Below are positions 44,782-55,376 of a stretch of DNA of 64,000 nt, in pieces; position 1 is the stretch's first letter; each line of letters starts with the position of its first letter. The stretch is from Chryseolinea sp. H1M3-3 (GTDB lineage Bacteria; Bacteroidota; Bacteroidia; Cytophagales; Cyclobacteriaceae): assembly GCF_029360725.1 (NCBI RefSeq), contig NZ_JARKMY010000001.1, positions 1,610,804-1,674,803 of the forward strand, given 5' to 3'. Made by a program: the position numbers and the translations under genes. Below the pieces are notes generated by a model. It was given only the letters and a program-made list of their open reading frames with translations, searched no databases and was not told the DNA's origin.

Positions 44782-45654
44782 ATGAGGCGAGGTGTTTGTA
44801 AATTAAGTGTGGTTCTGTTGAAGCAACTTCCCTTGGCAATGGTTTTGATTTTGTCTGGCTGTCTTCCAGATCCGTTGGACGTGAATGGTCTTCCGGTTGT
44901 GAAGCCGCAAATTGTGGTGTCAACACAAATTATTCCTGATCAGTCTTTAATAGTCTTTTTGACAAAAACTTTTGGAGCACTTAATGGCAGTGACGACAGC
45001 GACCCAGAGGAATTGTTAAATCAAATTGCGGTTGATGATGCGACCGTTACCATAAGTGGCCCAGGTGGTACTTACGAACTATTGGCGCTGGAAAATGGGC
45101 TCTATGGTGGCTTGATTATTCCATTTGAGGAAGGCCAGGAATATGAATTGCGTGTGACTAGCGCATCGTTGGGCGAAGTAAAAGCAACGACAACTGTAAA
45201 ACCATTGGTTACCTTTGAAGACATAAAGGCGGAATTAGTTTTCAATGGATTTGACGATACGCTGGCACAAATTACTTACCGTTTGTCGGATGCTTTGGAG
45301 CAGAATTGGTATATGATAAATGTGCAACAGATCGAACGCGATGAATTGGTTGATAATTTATTAAATCCACGTGCTTTTATTCGCCTATTGGATGATGAAG
45401 CTTTTAATGGTGAAACGTATCAAGAGACTTTTCGCGTTTTCCCGCGCGACTTTATTCCTGGTGATACCATTGCTGTTTCACTTTCAAATGTCAGCAAGGA
45501 ATACTATGATTTTATTAATCTTCGGCAGGAGAATCGATTTAGCTTTGTCGAATACTTAAGTGAGCCGGTAAATTATCCGTCTAATGTTGTTGGGGGCAAA
45601 GGGTTTTTCAATCTATATATCCCGGATGTTGAAACTTTCATTCTTGAATATTAG
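44782..45654 (+). CDS. DUF4249 family lipoprotein
   Basis: A 290-residue lipoprotein with signal ending LSGC (Cys27) followed by a Bacteroidota-type DUF4249 body (VKPQIVVSTQIIPDQ, TVTISGPGGTYEL, GLYGG). These proteins accompany TonB-dependent receptors and are presumed surface or periplasmic partners. It starts 11 bases after the receptor stop, so the two form an operon. Confidence 0.88.
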   Translation: MRRGVCKLSVVLLKQLPLAMVLILSGCLPDPLDVNGLPVVKPQIVVSTQIIPDQSLIVFLTKTFGALNGSDDSDPEELLNQIAVDDATVTISGPGGTYELLALENGLYGGLIIPFEEGQEYELRVTSASLGEVKATTTVKPLVTFEDIKAELVFNGFDDTLAQITYRLSDALEQNWYMINVQQIERDELVDNLLNPRAFIRLLDDEAFNGETYQETFRVFPRDFIPGDTIAVSLSNVSKEYYDFINLRQENRFSFVEYLSEPVNYPSNVVGGKGFFNLYIPDVETFILEY

Positions 45655-45695
45655 CAGAACATGCAAATCGAATAAGTTTTTTTTCAACTTAATAT

Positions 45696-47909
45696 ATGCT
45701 AAAGTTTCATACTATAGTGTTAGTCGTATTGCTGGTGTGGTGTAACAACCGCGTTGGTGCACAGAGTTATCCTGCAGACTTTGCTCAAGTACTAGTTACA
45801 AATGGCATTGCCAATCCGACCGCCATGGCATTTGCTCCTGATGGACGAATCTTCGTGGCGCAGCAGGCGGGAAGACTTCGCGTGATAAAAAACAACACAC
45901 TGCTTCCGACTTCATTTGTTCAGTTAACAGTAAACGCTACTGGCGAACGTGGCCTCATTGGCATTGCACTGGATCCCGATTTTGTTTTAAATAATTACAT
46001 TTATCTGTATTACACAGTTCCGGGAACACCTGCCCATAACCGCATCAGCAGATTTACAGCCAATGGTGATATTGCCCAGGCGGACAGTGAGGTAATTATT
46101 TTAGAACTCGATCCCCTTAGTAATGCTACCAATCACAACGGTGGGGCCATGCATTTTGGACTAGATGGGAAACTTTATGTTGCCATCGGCGAAAATGCAA
46201 ACTCGGCACACGCTCAAAACCTAGATACATACCATGGAAAGTTGTTGCGCATCAACAAAGACGGCAGTGTACCCGGAGGTAATCCGTTCCCAACTGGCAG
46301 TGAGCAACGTAAGAGAGTTTGGGCATATGGCTTGCGAAATCCATACACATTTTCTATTCATCCTGAAACGGGCCGAATTTTAGTAAATGATGTGGGTCAG
46401 GTCACGTGGGAGGAAATTAACGATGCGACTACCGGCGGAAAAAATTTTGGCTGGCCAACAACGGAAGGAAAGTTTAATGCCGCTTCTTTTCCAAATTTAA
46501 CAAATCCTATTTATGCCTATCCTCACGGAGGCGGTGATGGAAAAGGTTGCGCCATAACAGGAGGAACATTTTTTTACCCCTCAAATACAAATTACCCAGC
46601 CGAGTATTTCGGAAAATACTTTTTTCAAGACTTGTGTAATCGATGGATTAATACGTTGGATGTTATGGCGACTACTACCACCAGATTTTCTTTTGCTACT
46701 TCAATTGGTGGTAACAGCTTAGCACTCTCAGTAGGACCCGACGGAAACTTATACTACCTCAGCCGGTCTTCAAGTGCCTTATATAAAATTATTTATAATA
46801 GGGCAACCAGTCCCTACATCATCAGCCATCCGGTATCTTTAACGACCGCCGAAGGACAATCGGCAATTTTTAGCGTCAATGCATTGGGATCAACGCCGTT
46901 TAACTATCAATGGCAGAAAGATGGAATTGATATACAAGGTGCAGTGAATGATTCACTCATCATTGAAAATGCGCTGCTTGAAAACCAAGGCGAATACACG
47001 GTGACCGTTTCAAATGCAGCGGGAGTGTCCACCAGCAATGCAGCGACCTTAACAGTGATTGAAAACGCTTTACCCGTCGCTGAAATATTAACGCCCATGT
47101 TGGGTGCAACTTATGTTGCAGGCACAGAGATTGAATTTGCAGGCGTTGGAAATGATGCTGAAGATGGTCCATTACAGGCCACAGCTTTTCATTGGGAGAT
47201 CAACTTTCATCACGGAACACATCAACACGATCAACCGGCCATCGAAGGCGTTAAGAACGGTGCTTTTGTAATCCCGAATGAAGGCGAAACTTCTGACGAT
47301 GTCTGGTATCGTGTCATCCTTACCGTCACGGACTCTAAGGGAATGGTGGGTAAAGATTCCGTTGACATATTTCCAAAAAAATCTATTATCACGTTAACAA
47401 CTGATCCACCTGGGCTGGAGGTACTTGTCGATGGGCAAGCCTCTGCTACCCCGCTCGAAATATCCAGCGTTGAGGGTCTTCTCCGGACCCTAAGTGTCAA
47501 TACACCACAACAACTTAATAATGTGGGCTACGAATTTGCATCATGGTCTAATGGCGGAGAGATCACACAGGTACTGGCGACGCCGGCTGAGGATCTTTCT
47601 TTGATCGCAAACTTTTCTATCATCGTGGCCGTAGAGAGCGACCCTGAGCCGGGGGATGTTGTGCTATACCCCAATCCATCTAAAATGGGTTGGGTTGTTA
47701 TCACGCTGTCGGCAAAGGGGAACCAAGGGGTGACGATTCAACTGGTAAACCTGCTGTCTCAAGTTGTAGCGACTCAAGAACAACATCTTACTCATGAAGA
47801 AAATCATATTCGATTTAATTATGGTAAGCAGGCCCGAGGAATATATTCAGTAGTGGTCAAGGCAAAGGACAAGACAATTGTAAAGAAATTATTAATCCCG
47901 GAAAACTAG
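45696..47909 (+). CDS. secreted PQQ-dependent sugar dehydrogenase with Ig-like domain and T9SS sorting domain
   Basis: A 737-residue multi-domain secreted protein. A signal peptide (about 1-23) leads into a soluble glucose/sorbosone dehydrogenase propeller (about 27-365; GLIGIALDPDF, NHNGGAMHFGLDGKLY, YGLRNPYTFS, VGQVTWEEIN). An Ig-like module (about 370-455, NYQWQKDGIDIQGA), a PKD-like module (about 455-560) and a type A T9SS C-terminal domain (about 650-737, VVLYPNPSKMGWV) follow. It probably oxidises sugars at the cell surface using PQQ and passes electrons on. PQQ synthesis genes are not in the window. Confidence 0.9.
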   Translation: MLKFHTIVLVVLLVWCNNRVGAQSYPADFAQVLVTNGIANPTAMAFAPDGRIFVAQQAGRLRVIKNNTLLPTSFVQLTVNATGERGLIGIALDPDFVLNNYIYLYYTVPGTPAHNRISRFTANGDIAQADSEVIILELDPLSNATNHNGGAMHFGLDGKLYVAIGENANSAHAQNLDTYHGKLLRINKDGSVPGGNPFPTGSEQRKRVWAYGLRNPYTFSIHPETGRILVNDVGQVTWEEINDATTGGKNFGWPTTEGKFNAASFPNLTNPIYAYPHGGGDGKGCAITGGTFFYPSNTNYPAEYFGKYFFQDLCNRWINTLDVMATTTTRFSFATSIGGNSLALSVGPDGNLYYLSRSSSALYKIIYNRATSPYIISHPVSLTTAEGQSAIFSVNALGSTPFNYQWQKDGIDIQGAVNDSLIIENALLENQGEYTVTVSNAAGVSTSNAATLTVIENALPVAEILTPMLGATYVAGTEIEFAGVGNDAEDGPLQATAFHWEINFHHGTHQHDQPAIEGVKNGAFVIPNEGETSDDVWYRVILTVTDSKGMVGKDSVDIFPKKSIITLTTDPPGLEVLVDGQASATPLEISSVEGLLRTLSVNTPQQLNNVGYEFASWSNGGEITQVLATPAEDLSLIANFSIIVAVESDPEPGDVVLYPNPSKMGWVVITLSAKGNQGVTIQLVNLLSQVVATQEQHLTHEENHIRFNYGKQARGIYSVVVKAKDKTIVKKLLIPEN

Positions 47910-48403
47910 ACCGTAAGGTCGTTAATGATTTCCTTGTGGCGAGGAAAGTCAAGCAGCAACTTCGCTCGGTCTGCTAGTTCAAAGTCCTTAAAATCGAAGC
48001 CTGGTGCCACCGTGCAGCTCGACAAAGTGTAAGTATCCGGCTTAATAACTTTGGCGCCAAACCAGCAGTTGGCAGGAATCACCACCTGCAACGAGTCGCC
48101 TTCGTGCGCGTTGTCACCTAGCTTTACCACCTTTACGGTTTCCTTATTAAGGATGTAAATGTGCAAGGTACTTCCAGAATGAAAATGCCAGAGTTCGTCT
48201 GATTTGATCCGATGAAAAAGAGATTTATCTCGCGACCGTAACAAAAAATAAATGGCGGTGGAGAAATTCCTGGGAGCGTCAAAGCGGGAAGGCAGTCCGC
48301 AGATTTGAATATTTTCCTCAGATCGGTAAGTTTCCCGGTAAAAGCCCCCCTCGGGATGCGCTGTCAGGTTAAGATGTTGTATCCAATATTCGGCCGGCCG
48401 CAT
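47906..48403 (-). CDS. DUF985 family cupin
   Basis: A 165-residue beta-barrel cupin of the DUF985 family, recognised from LTAHPEGGFYRETYRS, SLFHRIKSDELWHFHSG and the TVAPGFDFKDFELADR end. The histidines of HRIKSDELWHFH are the likely metal ligands. The function of the family is not established. It overlaps the convergent dehydrogenase gene by 4 bases at their 3' ends. Confidence 0.9.
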   Translation of the reverse strand: MRPAEYWIQHLNLTAHPEGGFYRETYRSEENIQICGLPSRFDAPRNFSTAIYFLLRSRDKSLFHRIKSDELWHFHSGSTLHIYILNKETVKVVKLGDNAHEGDSLQVVIPANCWFGAKVIKPDTYTLSSCTVAPGFDFKDFELADRAKLLLDFPRHKEIINDLTV

Positions 48404-48475
48404 AATTCACTTCCGATTTCAAAATGAGCATTCGCAAATATATAGTTTCCACGGCTATTTTAATTCAGATTAGAT

Positions 48476-48506
48476 TTGGTCACTAACCTATGAAGTGCTT
48501 ACTTTG
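48476..48506 (+). promoter_or_regulatory. promoter of the tRNA-Lys/tRNA-Val pair
   Basis: TTG at 48476-48478, exactly 20 bases, then TTACTTTG at 48499-48506, followed by CA. The tRNA-Lys gene begins 18 bases later. Confidence 0.6.
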
Positions 48507-48523
48507 CAGCCCAATAATTTCTA

Positions 48524-48596
48524 GACTCCGTAGCTCAGCTGGTAGAGCAATTGACTCTTAATCAATGGGTCGAGAGTTCGAATCTCTCCGGGGTCA
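48524..48596 (+). tRNA. tRNA-Lys(CTT)
   Basis: Acceptor GACTCCG pairs with CGGGGTC (one T-G), the anticodon loop CTCTTAA within TTGA/TCAA gives anticodon CTT, and the T arm is GAGAG-TTCGAAT-CTCTC. The discriminator is A; CCA is not encoded. Confidence 0.93.
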
Positions 48597-48617
48597 CTTT
48601 CTTGGTTGTATTGCCAA

Positions 48618-48692
48618 GGGTAATTAGCTCAGTTGGTTTAGAGCACTACCTTGACAGGGTAGGGGTCACAGGTTCGAATCCTGTATTACCCA
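48618..48692 (+). tRNA. tRNA-Val(GAC)
   Basis: Acceptor GGGTAAT pairs with ATTACCC, the anticodon stem CTACC/GGTAG encloses TTGACAG with anticodon GAC, and the T arm is ACAGG-TTCGAAT-CCTGT. It lies 21 bases after tRNA-Lys, so both come from one transcript. With the TAC isoacceptor at 37.4 kb, two valine tRNAs lie in this window. Confidence 0.94.
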
Positions 48693-48963
48693 CACGGCAA
48701 AGTGTAGCCCCGTCGTTTTCTTCAAGTATCACAACAAAATTTTTAGAATCTATTCACCGCAAAGAAGGCACAAAAAGCCAGCAACACTTTTCTATTATCA
48801 GATAGATTACTAGATTGAGTTGCACTGACCCCGGTACGCGATGCTTTTTCTTAGACATGTACTGGGAGTCGTTGGCGCTATTTAAGGCATAGCCGTAGCG
48901 TTAATTTCATTTTATTAAGATTGGTAGCGATCTTTATTGTTGTGTTAAACAAAGCTTGGTTGA

Positions 48964-51900
48964 ATGAAACTTCTTAAAAACCTCTCTATTCGTAATAAGT
49001 TAGTGTTGCTCTTGGTTTTGCCTTTGGCTGGACTTCTTTATTTTCAGCAAAGATCAATCATCAACGAGTTCGACCGAAAAGAAAATAATAAACTGCGAAG
49101 TGACGATGTAACTAAAATAGATCTTATCACATCGTTAATCAATGAGATCGAGAAGGAAAGTATCCTGGGGAAAAGCATTTGGTTGAACAATCAACCTGCT
49201 AATAATGAATTGACGGACCAGCAACAGCAAACTGAAAAGGAACTTGAAGCGTTACAAAAATTTTATGCTGAAGACCCGTCTGTGGTTGAGCGGATCGAAT
49301 TTCTCCAGAGTATTACCCAAAGCAGAAATTCGCCCGATTATTTTCCGCTTCATGCGCATTCCATTAATCTGAAACTAATAAACGAAGTCTCCGAAATTGC
49401 AAAATCATTTGATGATATCGAATTCAAAAACCAATTGCATGCCTTGGTAGCACTCCTATATGGAAAAGAGTACTTAGTGCAAATGCAAAATCTTTGTTTG
49501 GATCATGAACGTGAACTTCCACCGCAAACCCTTTTTATCTTTTCAGAACTGAAGGGAAAATACGAAGTAAGTGTCGATGCCTTTACTACAACTGCAGGAC
49601 CCAAGATAATCGACTTTTTTGAAAATGAGTTTGTGTCTGTCCCCTCCGTTATCAGGTTGAATAAGACGTTAGACAGCATGGTGATGGCCCCAACTTCAGA
49701 AGCGACGTTGAGTCTCAGACGTGTACATCGCATGGCGAGCGATATTGCTTCTAATATTAATGCCTTAAAAAAAGTTGAGGCCTTTGTATTAGAAGAGAAC
49801 AGAAATAACATCAAGCATGAAAATGAAATTATTGCGAGCAATATTTTAAGAAAAATAGTATTAACACTAAGCATTTTGCTAATCATTATCACCGTTGCAG
49901 CAATTGTTATCAAAGCCGTTGTGAATTCAGTAACAGAGATAAAAGATGCTACGGACCGGATTACTGGAGGCGATATTGATTTTGCTTTGAGCATTGATTC
50001 AAGGGATGAAATGGGAAAACTTGCCAGCTCATTCAATAAAATGGTTACTGTGTTTCAAGATTATATCCACGTTGCCAATTCCATAGGAAGGGGAGATTAT
50101 AATACTGAAATAAACTTGAAAAGCAGTAAGGACTTGCTCGGCAAGGCGCTTATTAATATGCGTAACAATCTTAGTAACCTTTCCAAGGAAAAAGAGACCC
50201 GGACTTGGTTGTTGAAAGGCAATAATGAACTGAATGACAAGCTACGTGAGGAAAAAGATGTGCGAAGCCTTGCACAGGATATTATAACACAAGTTGCAAC
50301 TTATCTGAACAGTCAGATAGGAGCGATTTATCTTTTTGAACATGGGCAACTCAATAGAATCGGTAGTTATGCATTAGACATAAAGACTGCTCCGGAGTCC
50401 TTTGCGATTGGTCAATCGCTTGTCGGGCAGGCGGCACTTGACCGGCGGCCAATAGTATTTAACGAGGTGCCGCATGATTATATCAAAATTCAATCTGCAC
50501 TTGGCAGCGCAGTCCCTTCGCATATAATAGTTTTTCCTTTTTTGTATGTTGGAAGAGTTAAAGGTGTTATAGAGTTAGGTTCCGCCAAAGCGTTTACGGC
50601 GCTTGATGTTGAATTTTTACAATTGGTTGGAAACAGTATCGCAATAGCCTTTAATTCCTCGCAGTCCAGGTTTAAGTTAAAAGAATTATTAGAAGAAACG
50701 CAACGACAAGCAGAGGCGTTGGAATCACAACAGGAAGAGTTACGGCAGTTTAATGACGAGCTCCTCGAAAAAATAAATGCAATTGAAAAGTCGGAAGCGG
50801 AGCTCAAAGTGCAGCAAGAAGAACTTCAGCAATCAAATGCCGAATTAGAGGAGGCAGCAAGTATATTAGAAAATGAAAAACAGTCTCTTGAAAAATCAAA
50901 GGCCATTGTCGAAGCCAAGGCGCAAAATCTCGAATCTGTCAGCAGGTACAAATCAGAGTTTTTAGCCAACATGTCGCATGAATTGCGCACACCTTTAAAC
51001 AGCATTTTGATTTTAACTCAGCTATTAATTGAAAACAAAAATGGAACGCTCAATGAAAAGGAAATAAAGTATGCTAATGTTATTTACAATTCAGGCAATG
51101 AATTGCTTACACTTATAAATGACATACTTGATCTATCAAAAGTTGAATCCGGAAAAATGGAACTCTCTTTGGAGGAGGTTACCATTGGTGAAATTTTTAC
51201 GGATATGTCGATGATGTTTTCACAAATTGCACACAATAAATCAGTCGATTTCAAGATTGATGCTTCAACAGTTAAAGACACCGTACTTTTTACAGATAAG
51301 CTGAGACTTGAACAAATACTTAGGAACTTATTGTCTAACGCTTTTAAGTTCACACCGTCCAAGGGAGAAGTTACACTGTCGATACGGCGTCCAATATCCG
51401 GTACGTTGAACCTAAAGAAATTAGATAATATATCCGACGTGATGGCCTTTTCTGTTGTGGATACAGGCATAGGCATTCCAAAAGATAAACAGGAAATTAT
51501 TTTTGAAGCCTTTAGACAGGTTGATAGCACAGACAAGCGAAAGTATGGAGGAACCGGTCTCGGTTTGTCGATATGCCGCGAGCTTTGCGAATTGTTGGGT
51601 GGAGAAATTCAGTTGACAAGTGAAGAAGGAAGGGGAAGCACATTTACATTGTTTCTCCCGGTAAATTATAAAGCCAATAAAGATCTTACTTTTAATATTT
51701 TGCCTCCGGCAAACGAAAAAAAACCGCTAGAAATTTTCAAAGAGCAGGAGGCATTCGTCGACGATGACCGACTCTCCGTTACCGAAAAGGATAGAAAAAT
51801 TCTGATACTGGAAGATGACAAAGAATTTGCCCAGATCATTTTAACATTCGTACGTGATCGAAATTATAAAGGAATTATTGCGCATCAAGGTAACGTAGGT

Positions 51901-52968
51901 CTTAGTTATGCCCGACAGTATAAACCTGATGCAATTCTTCTAGACATGAAGCTTCCGGTAATGGATGGAGAAGAGGTAATCAAACAACTGAAGAGTGACC
52001 CCCTATTACGACATATTCCTATACAAATTATTTCGGGCTACAGTCGCAAAAAGCAGGCGATGAGACTGGGTGCCTTTGATTTTATAAAAAAGCCGGTCAC
52101 GAAAGTAGATTTACAAGCAGTCTTTGAACGTCTTGAACAATTTACGAAACGCAGGTATAAGCATTTACTGATCGTGCCTAAGAATGAGGAAGAAAATAAA
52201 GCGATCTGTGATTTAATAGGCAATGGTGATGTAGAATGTTTTTCCGCATTGTCCGGAGTCGAAGCTTATGAAAGACTAGTGGAAGGGACATTCGATTGTG
52301 TTGTGCTTGATATTGAACTCGCTGATATGTCTGGAATTGAGTTGCTTGAAAAAATCAAGTTGAACGATCAATTCAATAAAATCCCAATAATTGTTTTCTC
52401 GGCAAATGATCTGACAAGAGAGCAACAGAAAAAATTAAGTACGCTGGCTAATAGTGTTATCATAAAGACTGCTTCCTCGTACGAAAGATTGCTTGATGAA
52501 ACAACCCTTTTTCTTCATCGTGTTGAAACAAACTTGTCTCCCGAGAAGCAAAATATCATCCGTAAACTCCATCGTGCGGACGAAGTGTTAAAGGATAAGA
52601 CCGTTTTAATTGTTGACGACGACTTTCGGAATATCTATTCCTTAACAAATGTTTTAGAAGAGGAAGGTATGCATTGTCTTACTGCCGAAAATGGTAAAGA
52701 GGCATTAGAGATATTGAACAAAAATAACAATGTCCATATTATACTCATGGATGTAATGATGCCTGAAATGGATGGGTATGAGGCAACGTTAAATATTAGA
52801 AAGTCTGGTAAATTTCCGAAGGTACCCATCATTGCTTTGACGGCGAAAGCAATGAAAGGAGATCGGGAAAAGTGTCTTGCGGTTGGTATGTCTGACTATA
52901 TTACAAAACCGTTGGACATAAGTCAGCTTTTGTCGCTGATGCGGGTTTGGCTGTACAGCAAACAATGA
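48964..52968 (+). CDS. hybrid sensor histidine kinase with HAMP, GAF and three receiver domains
   Basis: A 1334-residue membrane kinase. The first membrane helix (about 12-25) and a periplasmic helical sensor (about 30-290, resembling nitrate/nitrite-sensing NIT-type domains) precede the second helix (about 296-318), HAMP (about 318-372) and GAF (about 430-570). A coiled coil (about 575-655), HisKA (His672 in ANMSHELRTP) and HATPase (about 775-895, GGTGLGLSIC) follow. Three receivers end the protein, with phospho-acceptors Asp994, Asp1116 and Asp1263. The second receiver departs most from consensus. The next gene, a receiver-PAS kinase, starts 88 bases downstream. The sensed signal is unknown. 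Confidence 0.93.
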   Translation: MKLLKNLSIRNKLVLLLVLPLAGLLYFQQRSIINEFDRKENNKLRSDDVTKIDLITSLINEIEKESILGKSIWLNNQPANNELTDQQQQTEKELEALQKFYAEDPSVVERIEFLQSITQSRNSPDYFPLHAHSINLKLINEVSEIAKSFDDIEFKNQLHALVALLYGKEYLVQMQNLCLDHERELPPQTLFIFSELKGKYEVSVDAFTTTAGPKIIDFFENEFVSVPSVIRLNKTLDSMVMAPTSEATLSLRRVHRMASDIASNINALKKVEAFVLEENRNNIKHENEIIASNILRKIVLTLSILLIIITVAAIVIKAVVNSVTEIKDATDRITGGDIDFALSIDSRDEMGKLASSFNKMVTVFQDYIHVANSIGRGDYNTEINLKSSKDLLGKALINMRNNLSNLSKEKETRTWLLKGNNELNDKLREEKDVRSLAQDIITQVATYLNSQIGAIYLFEHGQLNRIGSYALDIKTAPESFAIGQSLVGQAALDRRPIVFNEVPHDYIKIQSALGSAVPSHIIVFPFLYVGRVKGVIELGSAKAFTALDVEFLQLVGNSIAIAFNSSQSRFKLKELLEETQRQAEALESQQEELRQFNDELLEKINAIEKSEAELKVQQEELQQSNAELEEAASILENEKQSLEKSKAIVEAKAQNLESVSRYKSEFLANMSHELRTPLNSILILTQLLIENKNGTLNEKEIKYANVIYNSGNELLTLINDILDLSKVESGKMELSLEEVTIGEIFTDMSMMFSQIAHNKSVDFKIDASTVKDTVLFTDKLRLEQILRNLLSNAFKFTPSKGEVTLSIRRPISGTLNLKKLDNISDVMAFSVVDTGIGIPKDKQEIIFEAFRQVDSTDKRKYGGTGLGLSICRELCELLGGEIQLTSEEGRGSTFTLFLPVNYKANKDLTFNILPPANEKKPLEIFKEQEAFVDDDRLSVTEKDRKILILEDDKEFAQIILTFVRDRNYKGIIAHQGNVGLSYARQYKPDAILLDMKLPVMDGEEVIKQLKSDPLLRHIPIQIISGYSRKKQAMRLGAFDFIKKPVTKVDLQAVFERLEQFTKRRYKHLLIVPKNEEENKAICDLIGNGDVECFSALSGVEAYERLVEGTFDCVVLDIELADMSGIELLEKIKLNDQFNKIPIIVFSANDLTREQQKKLSTLANSVIIKTASSYERLLDETTLFLHRVETNLSPEKQNIIRKLHRADEVLKDKTVLIVDDDFRNIYSLTNVLEEEGMHCLTAENGKEALEILNKNNNVHIILMDVMMPEMDGYEATLNIRKSGKFPKVPIIALTAKAMKGDREKCLAVGMSDYITKPLDISQLLSLMRVWLYSKQ

Positions 52969-53056
52969 TAATGACGCCTCGATCGTTATTTAAAACTATG
53001 TTCAAATAAATTCGAATGCAAAATAGGCGATGACGAAGATGTTTAAATGATGTCCA

Positions 53057-54910
53057 ATGGAGAACGTGAATAATAGATCCTCTACGATACTTTTGGTGGA
53101 TGATCGTGATGAAAATATACTGGTGTTACAAGAGTTGTTGGAGAAAGATGGACGCAATTTTTTAAAAGCCGGCAGTGGCAACGATGCTCTTAAACTGGCA
53201 CTGCGACAAGAAATTGATTTGATAATATTAGATGTCCATATGCCGGGTATGGATGGATTTGAAATTGCTCGAATATTAAAATCAAATAAACGAACCAAGG
53301 ATATTCCCCTAATATTTGCAACGGCAGAAAAAAAAGAAAATAGTTTTATTGTAAAAGGGTTTGAAGAGGGTGCCATCGATTATCTCTACAAGCCGCTCGA
53401 TCGCGAGATAACCAGAGCAAAAGTAGCGGTACTGCTAACGTTGCAGCATCAACGGAAGGAGCTGGTTGAAAAAAATATATCGCTGGAAAAATCTGCCCTT
53501 CTCATTAATAATTCCGCAGATATCATAGGCATTTTGGATGCCAGAGATTTTACAGTGAAAGAGGTGAATAGAGCGTGTAAACATATTTTAGGATATGCAC
53601 CCGAAGAAATGCTTGACATTTCACTAAGTAAATTCATTTCAGAAGAAGGGAAAATTTTGTTAGAGCAGCAACGGGCAAAAGATCTGGAACGTTTTTCCTT
53701 CGAAACACCTGTTCTTGATAAGAAGAATAAAATGAAATGGTTACAATGGAATATTGTCAACAAAAACGATAAATGGTTTTTCAACGCAAGAGACATCAGT
53801 GAGGTAAAAAGAGTAGAAAAGATAAGAAATTCACTTGCCTCTATTGTAAAGCAGTCGAAGGATGCAACGTATATTGTCAACAGCAACGGCGATATTTTTT
53901 CATGGAATGATGGGGCGAGGCAAATTTATGGATATACAGAGACGGAAGCACTTGCCATGAAGGTGTGGCAGATTATTCCGGAAGCCTTTCAATCAGAAAT
54001 GTTAGATATCATTCATTGTGCATTAAATGGTGAAAACGCTGGGTCGCACGAAACTAAACGAGTTGCCAAATCTGGAAACCTTATTGATGTTTTGGTTTAC
54101 TCTTCACTTATTGTTGACTCAGATAGTGGGGAAAAATCAATTGCCATAACAGAACGTGATATTACCCACGAAAAATTAACCGGTGAACAGGTTCGTCAAT
54201 TAAATCTTCATCTTCAAAAAAGTATTATTCAGTTGGAGGCCGCAAACAGCGAATTGGAATCATTTTCATATTCTGTGTCCCATGACTTACGCGCCCCGCT
54301 TAGAGCAGTGAGTGGGTTCACGCATATTTTGGAGGAGAGCTATTTACAAAATGTAGATGAGGAAGGGAAAATTGTTTTCAATACGATTCAAAGGAATGTC
54401 CGGAAAATGAGTCAACTCATAGATGACCTTCTTGATTTCGCCCGACTAGGGAGGAAAACCGTCCCCAAAGACAAAATTGAAATGGATTCCTTGGTGAAAA
54501 AGATTGTTGATGATTTAGGTTTGGATACTACGCGAAAAGCAAACTTCATTATTCACCCGTTAAGTACTGCGTTAGGTGATCAGGCTTTGCTGACACAGGT
54601 ATGGATCAATTTAATCTCAAATGCGCTGAAATATTCACGCAATGTAGCGGAAGCAAGAATAGAAATTGGCTCTTATCAAACTGATGAAGAAATAGTTTTT
54701 TTCATTAGAGACAACGGAGTTGGTTTTGATATTAAATACGTGGAAAAATTGTTTGGTGTATTCCAACGCCTCCACAGTGAACGAGAATTCGAAGGCACAG
54801 GCATCGGTCTGGCTATTATCAAACGGATAATATCAAAACACGGCGGAAAAGTTTGGGCTGAAGGAAAACTGAATGAAGGCGCAACATTTTATTTTTCGTT
54901 GCCAAATTAA
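53057..54910 (+). CDS. receiver-PAS-PAS histidine kinase
   Basis: A 617-residue soluble kinase. The N-terminal receiver (about 10-125) has Asp59 in LIILDVHMPGMDG and Lys in YLYKPLD. Two PAS domains (about 145-265 and 270-385) precede HisKA with His409 in SVSHDLRAPLRAVSGF and a HATPase (about 500-615, GTGIGLAIIKRI). The HDLRAPLR form places it in the phytochrome-like class. It lies 88 bases downstream of the triple-receiver kinase on the same strand and has the same receiver-first build as the kinase at 18.5 kb. No DNA-binding output lies next to it. Confidence 0.93.
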   Translation: MENVNNRSSTILLVDDRDENILVLQELLEKDGRNFLKAGSGNDALKLALRQEIDLIILDVHMPGMDGFEIARILKSNKRTKDIPLIFATAEKKENSFIVKGFEEGAIDYLYKPLDREITRAKVAVLLTLQHQRKELVEKNISLEKSALLINNSADIIGILDARDFTVKEVNRACKHILGYAPEEMLDISLSKFISEEGKILLEQQRAKDLERFSFETPVLDKKNKMKWLQWNIVNKNDKWFFNARDISEVKRVEKIRNSLASIVKQSKDATYIVNSNGDIFSWNDGARQIYGYTETEALAMKVWQIIPEAFQSEMLDIIHCALNGENAGSHETKRVAKSGNLIDVLVYSSLIVDSDSGEKSIAITERDITHEKLTGEQVRQLNLHLQKSIIQLEAANSELESFSYSVSHDLRAPLRAVSGFTHILEESYLQNVDEEGKIVFNTIQRNVRKMSQLIDDLLDFARLGRKTVPKDKIEMDSLVKKIVDDLGLDTTRKANFIIHPLSTALGDQALLTQVWINLISNALKYSRNVAEARIEIGSYQTDEEIVFFIRDNGVGFDIKYVEKLFGVFQRLHSEREFEGTGIGLAIIKRIISKHGGKVWAEGKLNEGATFYFSLPN

Positions 54911-54995
54911 TTATTGGCATAATAAAAACTTCTTGTCCGCAGGATTGTTTTATGATTATTGTATTGGAAGAATCGTTACTCGAATATCAATGAAC

Positions 54996-55376
54996 TTATC
55001 CAATTAATTGGTTAAGATATTCCAATGCCTCTCGCTTGTCAGTGAACATTTTAGTAGGCGTTGTAGGCTTGTTAAGACCCAGATAAAAATTCCCTATGAT
55101 CTTGGTCATTGGGGAATCAACAATAATAGCAACGCCTTTTGTATATGAAGAACCTTCTTTGGCCAAAAAATCACGAGCTTCTTTATCAGCCTTTTTCATT
55201 TCGCGTATATCGCAGTAAACAGGATAGTCAACCTGCTTCTGAAATTTTATTCTGTCTGCTACGATTTGTTTTGCGGCGTGAAGATCTAGACTGGTATTGG
55301 GTTTATACACGAAGTACACAATTCCTGCTTCTAGCCAAAATTTCGCGTATTCGTTTTCGAAGCTTGCGTTGTTCAT
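54996..55376 (-). CDS. STAS-like small protein
   Basis: A 126-residue protein that looks like the SpoIIAA/STAS-like alpha/beta fold common in Bacteroidota next to signalling genes: FWLEAGIVYFVYKPNTSLDLHAAKQ, VYCDIREM, and FTDKREALEYL at the end. The serine of a classical anti-sigma antagonist is not evident, so phosphorylation control is uncertain. ATG at 55376 fits the family start (MNNASFENEYAKF). It could be a partner of a PP2C phosphatase, such as the one at 6.3-8.1 kb, but nothing links them directly. Confidence 0.65.
   Translation of the reverse strand: MNNASFENEYAKFWLEAGIVYFVYKPNTSLDLHAAKQIVADRIKFQKQVDYPVYCDIREMKKADKEARDFLAKEGSSYTKGVAIIVDSPMTKIIGNFYLGLNKPTTPTKMFTDKREALEYLNQLIG

Noticed and set aside
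48551..48805. 84-residue plus-strand ORF
   Set aside because: It runs through the tRNA-Lys and tRNA-Val genes; the codons are tRNA sequence, not coding.
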